Shown: positions 17,092 to 25,009 of the stretch, piece by piece
How positions within the stretch are numbered: position 1 is the stretch's first letter
How the letters are laid out: each line of letters opens with the position of its first letter
Notes under the pieces: model-generated
Told to the model about the DNA's origin: nothing
Databases searched by the model: none
The model's input: only the letters and a program-made list of their open reading frames with translations
Made by a program: the position numbers and the translations under genes
NCBI GenBank assembly: GCA_041394885.1
Contig: JAWKHI010000038.1
Span: 1 to 64,000, forward strand
From: DSOI01 sp041394885
GTDB lineage: Bacteria; Acidobacteriota; Terriglobia; Bryobacterales; Bryobacteraceae
DNA: 64,000 nt
Reading direction: 5' to 3'

Positions 17092-17196
17092 ACCCAAAAC
17101 CAGTCGAAACCTGAACAAAGAAAATCGCCTGCATCGGGACGTCCTCGGGGGTGGGGGCGGCTCGGGGCAGGCGGTGGAACTCGATCGGGGAAAAGA

Positions 17197-17238
17197 AAAG
17201 ACCCCGGGACGCCATCGGAGGGGCGGCCCGGGGTCTTT
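17197..17238 (-). terminator. Rho-independent terminator of the PEP-CTERM gene
   Basis: AAAGACCCCGGG (17197-17208) pairs perfectly with CCCGGGGTCTTT (17227-17238) across an 18-base loop. On the minus strand the stem is followed by CTTTTC repeats. It starts 22 bases after the stop of the PEP-CTERM gene. It is the clearest intrinsic terminator in the window. Confidence 0.85.
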
Positions 17239-17260
17239 CGTTTTCGGTTCCCGGAGAAGC

Positions 17261-18037
17261 TTAGCCGCGAAGCCGCCGGCGGAGGCCGAAGGCTCCGAGC
17301 CCAAGGCTGAGCAGCAGCCAGGAAGAGGGCTCCGGAGTGGGAGTGAACAGGACGGTGGAGTTGTCGGCAATAACGGGCGAGTTGAACGACCATTGAAGAG
17401 CTTCCGACAGGTTCGCGCCGACGCCTTGAATTCCAACGGTCGCCGAGGCGCCGAAGTCGTGATTGCTGAGGCAATCGCCGGGGGGGCAGAGCGAACTGGC
17501 GTATTGGTAGAGGATGCTGCCGGTAGCGTGGTCTAGCAGCGCCTCGAACGAAACGGTGCCGGCCGAGGAACATCCGGTGAGTTGATTGTCGCAGTAGCCA
17601 CCGATCCACTGAATGACGCTGGTGGGACCGGCGAACGGACCGACGCCGCCGGCGAAGAACTGATAGTAGGCGCTGGTCAGCAGGTCATCCCAGTAGGGAA
17701 ATAGAGTACGGTAGGAAAACGCATTCGCGGGCAGAGCGGAGTTGAGGAACTCGTTGCTGCCGACGGTGAAGGTGATCACCCCATTCGAGGATACGATGGC
17801 CTGCGTGGCTGTCTCCCCGTAAAAGGTGAATGCCGCACCCATATTGACGGGTACGATCAGGTCATCGGAAGCGGGAAACAGAAGGCTTCCCGTTCCGGTG
17901 ATGTCGATGTAGTTGAACGCGACGCCACCGGGATCGGAATCCCCGCGCGCCGTATAGGAAGGCGTGACGATGATTGCGGCGTTAACAAGAGGTATCAGGC
18001 AGGCGAATCCCACCACTCCTCGGATCCAAGTTTTCAT
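17261..18037 (-). CDS. PEP-CTERM sorting-signal protein 1
   Basis: The 258-residue exported protein has a signal peptide (WIRGVVGFACLIPLVNA) and a C-terminal PEP-CTERM tag: PEPSSW, a hydrophobic helix, and a basic tail RRRLRG. Exosortase is expected to cut at the PEP motif for export to the cell surface or matrix. The middle is beta-rich with four cysteines (GGYCDNQLTGCSS and SLCPPGDCLS). The start at 18037 was chosen over an upstream frame because of GGGAGGAGG on the minus strand and the clear signal peptide. A strong terminator follows. No exosortase gene is in the window. Confidence 0.9.
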   Translation of the reverse strand: MKTWIRGVVGFACLIPLVNAAIIVTPSYTARGDSDPGGVAFNYIDITGTGSLLFPASDDLIVPVNMGAAFTFYGETATQAIVSSNGVITFTVGSNEFLNSALPANAFSYRTLFPYWDDLLTSAYYQFFAGGVGPFAGPTSVIQWIGGYCDNQLTGCSSAGTVSFEALLDHATGSILYQYASSLCPPGDCLSNHDFGASATVGIQGVGANLSEALQWSFNSPVIADNSTVLFTPTPEPSSWLLLSLGLGAFGLRRRLRG

Positions 18038-18128
18038 GCTTTGCAAACCTCCTCCCGCCGGCTCTCTTGTGAAGCGGAACCGTTCCGGGCACACCTGAGG
18101 TTAGCGTATCACTTTGCGTGTGAGCAAC

Positions 18129-19628
18129 TTAGCGAGAGTACTGGGCCCAATCCTGTTCGTAGTAGCGGACTAGTACCTGCGTATTGAGGCGATTCACGTC
18201 CGCCGGGATTGGGGCCATGTCGGGCGGGAAGGAAAAGAGGCCGGCGACAACGGCGGGAGAGGCGAACCGGAGGCCGGGCGGCAAGCGGTCCGGCGGACGG
18301 TATTGGGAGCCGAGAGAGCCGAGCACGAACCCCCATTCTCCGAACGACGGCACGTAGACGTGATACGGGTACGTAGTCCAGCCGGCGCCGGCCATGGTCT
18401 CGACAATGCACCAATACGACCGGCGGGCAAAGAGAGGAGAAGTGCTCTGTACTGCTATCAATCCAGAAGGTTTAATTCGCCGAGCCAAGGCGCGGTAAAA
18501 GGCTGTGGTGTAGAGCTTCCCGATGGAGAAGCTGGTTGGATCGGGGAAGTCCACGACGGCGAAATCGAACTGGGGACCGGGCTGATCGAGCCACAGAAAC
18601 GCGTCCTGGTTGACGACGTGAACGCGCGGATCGGAGAGCGATCCGGAGTTTAAGCGCTTCAACAGGGAGTGGTCGCGAAACAGGCGGGTCATGTCTTGAT
18701 CAAGGTCGACCAAGGTAATGGATTCGACGCCGGGATACCGCAGTATCTCCCGTACCGCGAGGCCATCCCCTCCCCCTAGTACCAGTACTGAACTATTTTT
18801 TTTCGTTACCCCCATTCCGGGGTGAACAAGGGCCTCGTGGTAGCGATATTCGTCGCGAGAGGAAAATTGAAGGTGCGAGTTGAGGAACAGGCGGAGGTCA
18901 TCTTTCCATCTGGTGACGACGATGCGCTGATAGGGGGTGGATCGGGTGAGGATGACGTCGTCGGCGTACAGATTCTCTTCCGCGATGGAGGTGATGCGTT
19001 CGGCGCCGGCCATACCCGCGCCGAGGAGCAAGAGAATGGCGAGACACCCGGCGCGGGTGGCGGCCAAGCGAGGAAGATGATCTCGAAACAACCAAGTGGA
19101 CCAAAGCGCCACCAACGTGTTGACGATACCGAACAGGAGCGCGCCGCGGACCAGACCCAGGCGAGGCACGAGGACGAGGGGAAACAGGAGCGAGGCACCG
19201 AGGGCGCCCAAATAGTCGAAGGTCAGGACGTTGGCGACGAGGTCCCGGAATTCCAGCTTGTCTTTCAGGATACGCATCAGGAGCGGAATTTCGAGCCCCA
19301 CCAGGATCCCGATGATGATCACCACGAGATAAAGCAGCAGGCGAAAGGCCTCGGTGTAGGCGAAGGCAAGGAAGAGGATGGAGGAAGAAAAGCCGCCCAC
19401 CAGGCCTACCATGAGCTCGATGGCTACGAAGCGCCCGACGAGTCCGCGATGGATGAAGCGGGACAGCCAGCTTCCGATGCCCATGGCGAAGAGGTAGGCG
19501 CCAATTACGGTGGAAAATTGGAGGATCGAATCGCCCAGCAGATAGGAGGCGAGCGTCCCGGCGATCAATTCGTAAATGAGGCCGCAAGCGGCGATCAACA
19601 GGACGGTGATGAACAGAGCCAACGGCAT
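18129..19628 (-). CDS. speE: Membrane-anchored polyamine aminopropyltransferase (spermidine synthase-like)
   Basis: The 499-residue protein joins about seven N-terminal membrane helices (1-220) to a cytoplasmic spermidine-synthase domain. Family motifs are the substrate loop DEYRYHEALVHP, the SAM-binding VLVLGGGDGLAVREILRYP, and VVDFPDPT in place of the usual DSTDP. It should move the aminopropyl group of decarboxylated AdoMet to an amine. The start at 19628 is the first Met before the hydrophobic region; the frame opens 38 codons further upstream, within the DUF350 gene. It is the last gene of the polyamine/membrane operon, 91 bases before the PEP-CTERM start. Confidence 0.88.
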   Translation of the reverse strand: MPLALFITVLLIAACGLIYELIAGTLASYLLGDSILQFSTVIGAYLFAMGIGSWLSRFIHRGLVGRFVAIELMVGLVGGFSSSILFLAFAYTEAFRLLLYLVVIIIGILVGLEIPLLMRILKDKLEFRDLVANVLTFDYLGALGASLLFPLVLVPRLGLVRGALLFGIVNTLVALWSTWLFRDHLPRLAATRAGCLAILLLLGAGMAGAERITSIAEENLYADDVILTRSTPYQRIVVTRWKDDLRLFLNSHLQFSSRDEYRYHEALVHPGMGVTKKNSSVLVLGGGDGLAVREILRYPGVESITLVDLDQDMTRLFRDHSLLKRLNSGSLSDPRVHVVNQDAFLWLDQPGPQFDFAVVDFPDPTSFSIGKLYTTAFYRALARRIKPSGLIAVQSTSPLFARRSYWCIVETMAGAGWTTYPYHVYVPSFGEWGFVLGSLGSQYRPPDRLPPGLRFASPAVVAGLFSFPPDMAPIPADVNRLNTQVLVRYYEQDWAQYSR

Positions 19629-19653
19629 GCGGGGGGTAGCCGGCCGGGCCGCT

Positions 19654-19863
19654 CTAGTGGACCGCGGCGGCGATGATGACGCACATGCCGATGGACATGC
19701 AGCCCACCAGAATCGCCAAGGCCGTGTTTTGCTTCTCCACAATTTCCTGCCACAAGGCGTAGGGGGTGAGCTTATCCAGAAGGGCGAAACTCCCGCAGAA
19801 CAGGAAGATGCCCAGGAGGGCGTAGATGAAAGCGTTGATCACCGCGTCGATGTGAATTTGCAT
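19654..19863 (-). CDS. DUF350 family small membrane protein
   Basis: The 69-residue protein has two membrane helices (INAFIYALLGIFLFCGSFAL and ALAILVGCMSIGMCVIIAAA) joined by a short polar loop (WQEIVEKQN), the pattern of short DUF350 (YjfL-like) proteins. The function is unknown; DUF350 genes often lie beside polyamine and SPFH or PspA genes. It lies 25 bases before the aminopropyltransferase start and 19 bases after the small tyrosine-rich gene. Confidence 0.85.
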   Translation of the reverse strand: MQIHIDAVINAFIYALLGIFLFCGSFALLDKLTPYALWQEIVEKQNTALAILVGCMSIGMCVIIAAAVH

Positions 19864-19882
19864 AGCGTTGCTTCTCCAGAAA

Positions 19883-20071
19883 CTACTTGCCGCCGTAGTA
19901 GCGCGAACTGCCCATGTAGTGGGACCGGTAGGCGCCGGGGTTGTCGCGGACGGTCTTGGGAACGTCGCGGACCTCGCTCACGGACCAAGTGCCGCCCGAG
20001 CCATAGTACTGCACCCATCCGGTGCCGGCGAGCAGCAGAAGTCCAAACGGAATATAGAAGGGATGTCTCAT
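19883..20071 (-). CDS. Small one-helix membrane protein of the polyamine operon
   Basis: The 62-residue protein has one membrane helix (FYIPFGLLLLAGTGWVQYY) and a polar Ser/Tyr/Gly-rich tail (RDNPGAYRSHYMGSSRYYGG). I do not recognise a named family. It lies 6 bases after the DUF4178 gene and 19 before DUF350, which argues that it is a real component. Its tyrosines could be modification or binding sites, which is a guess. Confidence 0.75.
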   Translation of the reverse strand: MRHPFYIPFGLLLLAGTGWVQYYGSGGTWSVSEVRDVPKTVRDNPGAYRSHYMGSSRYYGGK

Positions 20072-20077
20072 GATTGC

Positions 20078-21997
20078 CTAGTCATCTCCGGAAGGGGCGT
20101 AATCACTCTCCTGCCAACGTTTGGATTCGAACATGAGTGAGCGGAAGGTCTGAACGATGGGAGGCAGGACCAAGAGAAAGAAAGCCACGACGTAGGGCCA
20201 GTTGACGGGGATGTCGCGGCGGACACGGATGGTGTAGCGGATCGGTTTGCCGGCCTGGCCCGGCTCGGGAGTCGACTCGGGTTCCACGCGCAGGTAGTAT
20301 CGTCCGGCGGGAACGTGGCCGATCCGTGAGGAGTCATTGGTGCTGCCTTCGCTCCAACCGCCATCGGAATCGACGCCAGAGTAGTAGCTGACTTCGCGGC
20401 CCCAGTCGTAGCCGTGACCGGTCTGTTCGTTGATGAGCGCGAGGTTGAAGTAAACCCAGTTGTTGAGAGCATCGGTCTCGATATCGAGTTCGACGTTGGA
20501 AGGCCTGCCCTTCAACTCGAACATGGAGGTAACGAATGAGGCGTCGCCCGGAGTGCCTGGGGTGTAGGTGTAAGCCTGGCGGAAGACCTCTTGTTTGGTC
20601 ATCCAGACGTGGGCGAGGACGCTGCTGGCGCCCAACAGAAAGATGAAAAACAGGGCGACGGTCCAGATGGACCAGACGCTGTCCTTGTAGGGCGACGGCT
20701 GGTTGGAGTAGACACCGTAAGCGCGCGGCGGGCGCTCCTTCAACTGGAAGGCCTTCCAGATCTCAGCGCCGGTTATGTAGCGTCCCAGAGTCCAGGTGGT
20801 TTCGTTCTCGCTCTTTTCCGCCGAGAGGGACAGCGGCGGCGCGACAAAGTCATTCACCTCGGCGCGCTCGCCGACCTTAACGCGCCAGGGGAATTCACCG
20901 AGGACGTAGTTGGTTTCCGCCATCGCGCGCTGGAAGTGGCGGAAGTGGGTCCCCTTCCAGTTGCGCGAAGGGCGTCCGACGGTGTTGCCGGATTCGGGAA
21001 TCCCTTTCAGGGGTTCACAGAAGTTCCAGTGGCCGTCGTATTCAGTGAGGTAGCGGAAGCCCTGGTCGCGGTTGAACAGCAGGAACTCCCGCCACTCATA
21101 CTTGGCGCCTTCGACGGTGATGTGCCGGCACTGAAACCCGATGACCTCATAGGTGACTCCATCCAGCGCGCCGGTGGACCCGAGGGGGATGGCGGGCGTG
21201 ACGCGCCGCTGGGTATTGATCTTCTGCAGGAGTTTCGGGATGGGAGAAGACGCGTCCATCAGCGACAGGCACTGAGGGCACACGGCGGTGAGGGTTTCCC
21301 CTTGCGCGCGCAACTCGACCGACGATCCGCAGTTGGGACAATTGAGTGCGCGCGGCTGCTGCTTCAGGTCCGAGCCGGCCTCGCGCAGATTGGTCATGCG
21401 GAGCGAAGCGAACTCGACGAACTCGCCCGTGAACAGCATTGGGGGCTGCTCGCTGTAGTCGATGGTGGCGAAGTGATTGGAGCCGGAGCGAAGGTCGGCG
21501 AATACGATCTCCTGTTTGTCCCAATACTCGAAGGGGAGGTCGCCCTCGACGCCGGCATAGCGGGCACGCGTAACAGTGGCTACTTCGAGGGGAAGGGTCC
21601 CGATGGCGATCCGCTTTCCGGGATAGACCTCCTTGGCTTCCGGGACCGCGGGCCCGCCGGCGGCGTGAAAGGTGACGGCGTATTCGGCCTGCGCGTCCGA
21701 AAGCCATCCGGACCTGCCATCGCCGAATGCGATATGCCATTCGTTCCAGCCGCCCTGCTCCCATTCATAGGCGATGCGCCCGACGACGGTGAAGGCGCGG
21801 CTATCGTATTTGCCCTCCGAACCCAACTGGATGAGGGAATGGTCGGCGAGTTCGGCGGCCTCGCCCACCTTTTCCCAGTTGACGTCGGTCCGGATGAGGA
21901 TCGAACGGCAGAAGGGACAGACAGTCTGAATGGCGGCGGCAAAGCGAAATTCGACGGGAGCACCGCAGGAGGGGCAGAAACCGCGCTTGGTACTCAT
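20078..21997 (-). CDS. Zinc-ribbon double-DUF4178 membrane protein
   Basis: The 639-residue protein has a zinc ribbon (CPSCG, 8-11; CPFC, 27-30), a DUF4178 domain (about 50-200), a second zinc ribbon (CPNCG, 220-224; CPQC, 240-243), a second DUF4178 domain (about 270-415), a membrane helix (442-464), an outer beta-sandwich-like domain with Asp and Gly-rich loops, and a final helix (about 599-617) with a short cytoplasmic tail. The function is unknown. The doubled ribbon-domain unit suggests an internal duplication. It overlaps the AdoMet decarboxylase by 4 bases (ATGA), so their translation is coupled. Confidence 0.85.
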   Translation of the reverse strand: MSTKRGFCPSCGAPVEFRFAAAIQTVCPFCRSILIRTDVNWEKVGEAAELADHSLIQLGSEGKYDSRAFTVVGRIAYEWEQGGWNEWHIAFGDGRSGWLSDAQAEYAVTFHAAGGPAVPEAKEVYPGKRIAIGTLPLEVATVTRARYAGVEGDLPFEYWDKQEIVFADLRSGSNHFATIDYSEQPPMLFTGEFVEFASLRMTNLREAGSDLKQQPRALNCPNCGSSVELRAQGETLTAVCPQCLSLMDASSPIPKLLQKINTQRRVTPAIPLGSTGALDGVTYEVIGFQCRHITVEGAKYEWREFLLFNRDQGFRYLTEYDGHWNFCEPLKGIPESGNTVGRPSRNWKGTHFRHFQRAMAETNYVLGEFPWRVKVGERAEVNDFVAPPLSLSAEKSENETTWTLGRYITGAEIWKAFQLKERPPRAYGVYSNQPSPYKDSVWSIWTVALFFIFLLGASSVLAHVWMTKQEVFRQAYTYTPGTPGDASFVTSMFELKGRPSNVELDIETDALNNWVYFNLALINEQTGHGYDWGREVSYYSGVDSDGGWSEGSTNDSSRIGHVPAGRYYLRVEPESTPEPGQAGKPIRYTIRVRRDIPVNWPYVVAFFLLVLPPIVQTFRSLMFESKRWQESDYAPSGDD

Positions 21998-22344
21998 GCG
22001 TAGTCCCGCGCGAGTTTGCGCACCGTGACGCGGCGCGCCTCGAAGATGGCGGCCAGACGTCCTTCAAAATCGAAATCGGGCCTCGGCCGGCAGCAGAAGA
22101 GATTGAGTGTGAGCGAGCGATGTTCGGGGAAGGTGTGGCAGGCGAAATGCGATTCCGAGAGCAGACATAGACCGGTGATACCGCCGTGGCCACCGAAGCG
22201 GTGCCATACGGGATCAGCCACCGGATGCAGCGGCAGAGCTTCGATCAATTCCTGTAGGAACCGCTCCATCGGGGCCACTTCGGCGAGCGGCGCCGGATTG
22301 CAGTCATATGCTTCGACGAGCCACTCGAGCCCGCCCATGGTCAT
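21994..22344 (-). CDS. speH: S-adenosylmethionine decarboxylase proenzyme (short, pyruvoyl type)
   Basis: The 116-residue proenzyme makes decarboxylated AdoMet, the aminopropyl donor. Self-cleavage is predicted between Glu64 and Ser65 in LLSESHFACHTFPE, leaving a pyruvoyl group on Ser65. His70 and Cys85 fit the other known active-site positions of the short bacterial form, counting from Ser65. The protein supplies the substrate of the membrane aminopropyltransferase five genes on. Two starts two codons apart (ATG ACC ATG) are possible; a GAGG sequence precedes the first. Confidence 0.9.
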   Translation of the reverse strand: MTMGGLEWLVEAYDCNPAPLAEVAPMERFLQELIEALPLHPVADPVWHRFGGHGGITGLCLLSESHFACHTFPEHRSLTLNLFCCRPRPDFDFEGRLAAIFEARRVTVRKLARDYA

Positions 22345-22390
22345 CGCCTCATTCTTATTCGGTCTAGGATCACGCTTATTGGGTCAGGGG

Positions 22391-23419
22391 TCAGGCCTGG
22401 GGCTTACCGCATTCCGAGCAGAACTTGGCGGCTCGGGCTATCTTGGCCCCACACTCGACACAGAACTTGGTTTCCCCTACCGGAGCGGCGGCTGCCGCGG
22501 CGGCTGCTCCAGCGGCGGCGGGGGCGGCCGCGGGCGGAGGAGGAGGTGGTGGTTGTTGGGCCTGCTGCATCGAACCCATCATTACTTGCGCCATGCCCAT
22601 GCCGGCGCCGAGACCGGCGCCGATGCCGGCCGCGCCACCGCCCTCGTTGGCGGCCGCGATGGGCATTGACTGGGCCACCTGGAACTGGGTGTACTTGCCC
22701 ATGTCGCCAATCATGTTCATGCCGATGCGCTGGTCAAGCAGCTTCTGCAACTCTTCCGGAAGCGACAGGCTCTGCACGACAAAGCTGTCGAGCGCCAGGC
22801 CGAACTCGGAGAACGTGGGCCGCACGTGTTCGGCGATCTTTTCGGCCAGTTCGATCTGATTGGCCGTCATGTCGAGAAAGGCGATCTGCGATTCGGCGAA
22901 GGTGTCGGCCATGCGGCCGATGATGGTGTTGCGAAGCTGGCCTTCGAGATCTTCGACGCGATAGATTTCCCTGGTGCCGCTGATCTTGGTGTGGAACAGG
23001 CGCGCGTCCAAGAGGTGATAGCTGTAGATGCCGAACGCACGAACACGCACCGCGCCGAATTCCTTGTCGCGAATGGTGATGGGCTGCTGGGTGCCCCATT
23101 TCTGATCGGTCTGCATGCGCGTGGACATGAAGTACACGTCGCTTTTGAACGGGGACTGGAACATCTTGTCCCAGTTCATGATGTTAGTGAGCAGGGGCAG
23201 CGTCTGCGTGTTCAGGGTGTAGAGGCCAGGGCCGAACTGGTCAGCGGCGCGGCCTTCATTGACGAACACGGCCAACTGGGACTCGCGCACAGTCAATTTG
23301 GCGCCGTTCTGGATTTCCATATCCTGCATGGGGTATCGCCATGCCAGGATGCCATCCTCAGGCTCAGTCCAGTGGATGACGTCTATGAATTGTTTTTTGA
23401 AGAAGTCGCCTAATGCCAT
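22391..23419 (-). CDS. SPFH/YdjI-like protein with C-terminal zinc ribbon
   Basis: The 342-residue protein has the SPFH (band 7-like, virion-core/YdjI type) domain: MALGDFFKKQFIDVIHW, VNEGRAADQFGPGLYTLNT, then a helical region and SLSLPEELQKLLDQRI. It is followed by a Gly/Ala-rich then Pro/Ala-rich linker and a zinc ribbon (Cys320, 323, 334, 337). Such proteins are scaffolds on membranes. The start is Met at 23419, where the family begins; the frame is open far upstream but that part lies antisense to tag. It is the first gene of the polyamine/membrane operon. Confidence 0.9.
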   Translation of the reverse strand: MALGDFFKKQFIDVIHWTEPEDGILAWRYPMQDMEIQNGAKLTVRESQLAVFVNEGRAADQFGPGLYTLNTQTLPLLTNIMNWDKMFQSPFKSDVYFMSTRMQTDQKWGTQQPITIRDKEFGAVRVRAFGIYSYHLLDARLFHTKISGTREIYRVEDLEGQLRNTIIGRMADTFAESQIAFLDMTANQIELAEKIAEHVRPTFSEFGLALDSFVVQSLSLPEELQKLLDQRIGMNMIGDMGKYTQFQVAQSMPIAAANEGGGAAGIGAGLGAGMGMAQVMMGSMQQAQQPPPPPPPAAAPAAAGAAAAAAAAPVGETKFCVECGAKIARAAKFCSECGKPQA

Positions 23420-23480
23420 GGTGATCGATGTCTCCGAAGTCTCAGCAAGTATAACGCGATCATGGCGCGCCTTGTTCCAA

Positions 23481-24104
23481 CTACCGTGGCCGGCGGAACT
23501 TCTTGCGCGCGGTCTCGATCTCAGGGCGGACCCAGCAGCCTTCGAGATGATCGTTGACCAGGCCCATCGCCTGCATGAAGGCGTACATGGTGGTGGGCCC
23601 GACGAAGTTGAACCCGCGCTTGCGCAAGTCTTTGCTGAGCGCCTTGGATTCAGGCGTCTGGCCCTTGGCGCCGAGGGTGGGGCGATCGAGGCGTTCCGGA
23701 CGCGCCGCGGGTTCGAACCGCCAGAGATAGGCGGCGAGCGATCCGTGCTCATCGATGAGCGCACGCGCGTTCCTGGCGTTCGAGATGGCGGCCTCGATCT
23801 TGCCGCGATGGCGCACGATGCCGGCGTCGCCCAGGAGGAGGCCGACATCGCGCTCGTCCATGAGGGCAACGCGCCCGATATCGAATCCGTGAAAGGCACG
23901 GCGGAAATTCTCCCGCTTGCGGAGGATGGTGATCCAGCTCAGGCCGGCCTGGAAGCCTTCCAGACACAGTTTTTCGAACAGACGGTTATCGTCGGCGACG
24001 GGCCAGCCCCATTCCTGATCGTGGTAGCGCTCATAGTCTTCGGCGCCGGCGTGCCACCAGCACGTCGGCCTGCCGTTGCAGCCCGCGATGAGTCCATCGT
24101 CCAT
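23481..24104 (-). CDS. tag: DNA-3-methyladenine glycosylase I
   Basis: The 207-residue base-excision repair enzyme removes 3-methyladenine from alkylated DNA. The family signatures are CNGRPTCWW at the start, YHDQEWGWPVADDNRLFEKL, EGFQAGLSWITILRKRENFR, and GFNFVGPTTMYAFMQAMGLV near the end. The start at 24104 is the natural N-terminus and has TATACT 8 bases upstream. It lies 61 bases before the SPFH gene on the same strand, but is likely a separate unit. Confidence 0.95.
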   Translation of the reverse strand: MDDGLIAGCNGRPTCWWHAGAEDYERYHDQEWGWPVADDNRLFEKLCLEGFQAGLSWITILRKRENFRRAFHGFDIGRVALMDERDVGLLLGDAGIVRHRGKIEAAISNARNARALIDEHGSLAAYLWRFEPAARPERLDRPTLGAKGQTPESKALSKDLRKRGFNFVGPTTMYAFMQAMGLVNDHLEGCWVRPEIETARKKFRRPR

Positions 24105-24112
24105 GGCGAGAA

Positions 24113-24118
24113 AGTATA
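24113..24118 (-). promoter_or_regulatory. TATACT -10-like box before tag
   Basis: On the minus strand TATACT lies 8 bases before the ATG of tag. It is among the best matches to TATAAT in the window and fits near-leaderless transcription. Confidence 0.5.
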
Positions 24119-24156
24119 GCAACCGCCTGCCGGGTTGATGCGTAATAGGCATCAGG

Positions 24157-25002
24157 ATGCGTTTGCTCTCAGCCGTTCTCGTGGTGGCCGCGCTGCGCGC
24201 GCAGGACCCGGGCGAAGTGATGCGGCGGATGGCGGAGAACGTGGAGCGAGGAGCGGCCGAGCGGGTCCGGTGGGTGTACGAGCAAAAGGTGCGGGCGAGC
24301 CTGGTGCGTTCGAGCGGCGAGATCTCGCGGTGGGAGAAGCGGGAGTACGCGGTGACGCCAGGGGCTGAGAAGACAGAAAAGGAGCTGACGGCGTTCGAAG
24401 GCGAATACCGGCAAGGCCGCAAGATGTATCCGTACACCGAGCCCGGCCACAAGTACAAAGACAGCGACATCGACGGCGAACTGATCGACGATCTGGTGAA
24501 GGATCTCGTGAACGACAAGAAGTCCCGCGACGGGATCCCGCATTCGCTGTTTCCGCTTCGGACGAAGGATCTGGCGCTTTACCGGTTCGCCGCGGCGGGC
24601 GAGGGCGAGCATGAGGGGCGGCGATTTTGGAAGATCGCCTTCGAGCCGGCGGAGAAGCGGGGCCTTTTCGTGGATTCAGACGAAGATGGTCCGGTACGGC
24701 CGTGGAAGGGCGAGGCTTGGGTGGACGCAGAGGAATACCAGCCGGTGCGTATCGTCACCGACCTGGCGTACAAGATCCCGTGGGCGGTCCGGACCTTCCT
24801 CGGCACCAATCTGCAACAGACAGGCTTTTCGGTGACCTATCAGCGAGTGGCCCCGAACGTATGGTTCCCCGTGAGCTACGGGACCGAGTTCAAGGTGAGC
24901 GTCGTGTTCTTTTACAAACGGACCATTGCACTGGGAATGGAGAGCACGGACTTTCGCCGTGCGGAGGCCAATTCCCGGATCGAATTCGATCTGGTACCTT
25001 GA
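24157..25002 (+). CDS. Exported protein, possibly with LolA/sorting-protein-like fold
   Basis: The 281-residue protein has a short signal peptide (LLSAVLVVAALRA, cut before QDP). The mature part contains long amphipathic beta strands (AWVDAEEYQPVRIVTDLAYK, VSYGTEFKVSVVFFYKRTI), like outer-membrane lipoprotein-sorting proteins and the DUF families related to LolA. That relation is inference. It diverges from tag across 52 bases and precedes the fucose-isomerase-like gene by 7 bases, so the two may be co-transcribed. Confidence 0.68.
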   Translation: MRLLSAVLVVAALRAQDPGEVMRRMAENVERGAAERVRWVYEQKVRASLVRSSGEISRWEKREYAVTPGAEKTEKELTAFEGEYRQGRKMYPYTEPGHKYKDSDIDGELIDDLVKDLVNDKKSRDGIPHSLFPLRTKDLALYRFAAAGEGEHEGRRFWKIAFEPAEKRGLFVDSDEDGPVRPWKGEAWVDAEEYQPVRIVTDLAYKIPWAVRTFLGTNLQQTGFSVTYQRVAPNVWFPVSYGTEFKVSVVFFYKRTIALGMESTDFRRAEANSRIEFDLVP

Positions 25003-25009
25003 TCGGAGT

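Larger units (their letters stand above)
16837..17260. other. 424-base gap between the unknown gene and the PEP-CTERM gene
   Basis: The gap holds the likely promoter of the leftward tldD operon near its left edge, a short inverted repeat CTCATG-N7-CATGAG (16973-16991), a possible 34-codon ORF (16987-17091) and a strong terminator hairpin (17197-17238). Between 17092 and 17196 I see nothing recognisable. Confidence 0.6.

Noticed and set aside
22470..22560. GC-rich run resembling a simple repeat in the SPFH gene
   Set aside because: It encodes the Ala/Pro linker between the SPFH domain and the zinc ribbon, and is not a true tandem repeat.
23481..24518. Longer reading of tag from an upstream start at 24518
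   Set aside because: The extra 138 codons are antisense to the exported protein at 24157-25002 and have no glycosylase character; MDDGLIAG is the natural start.
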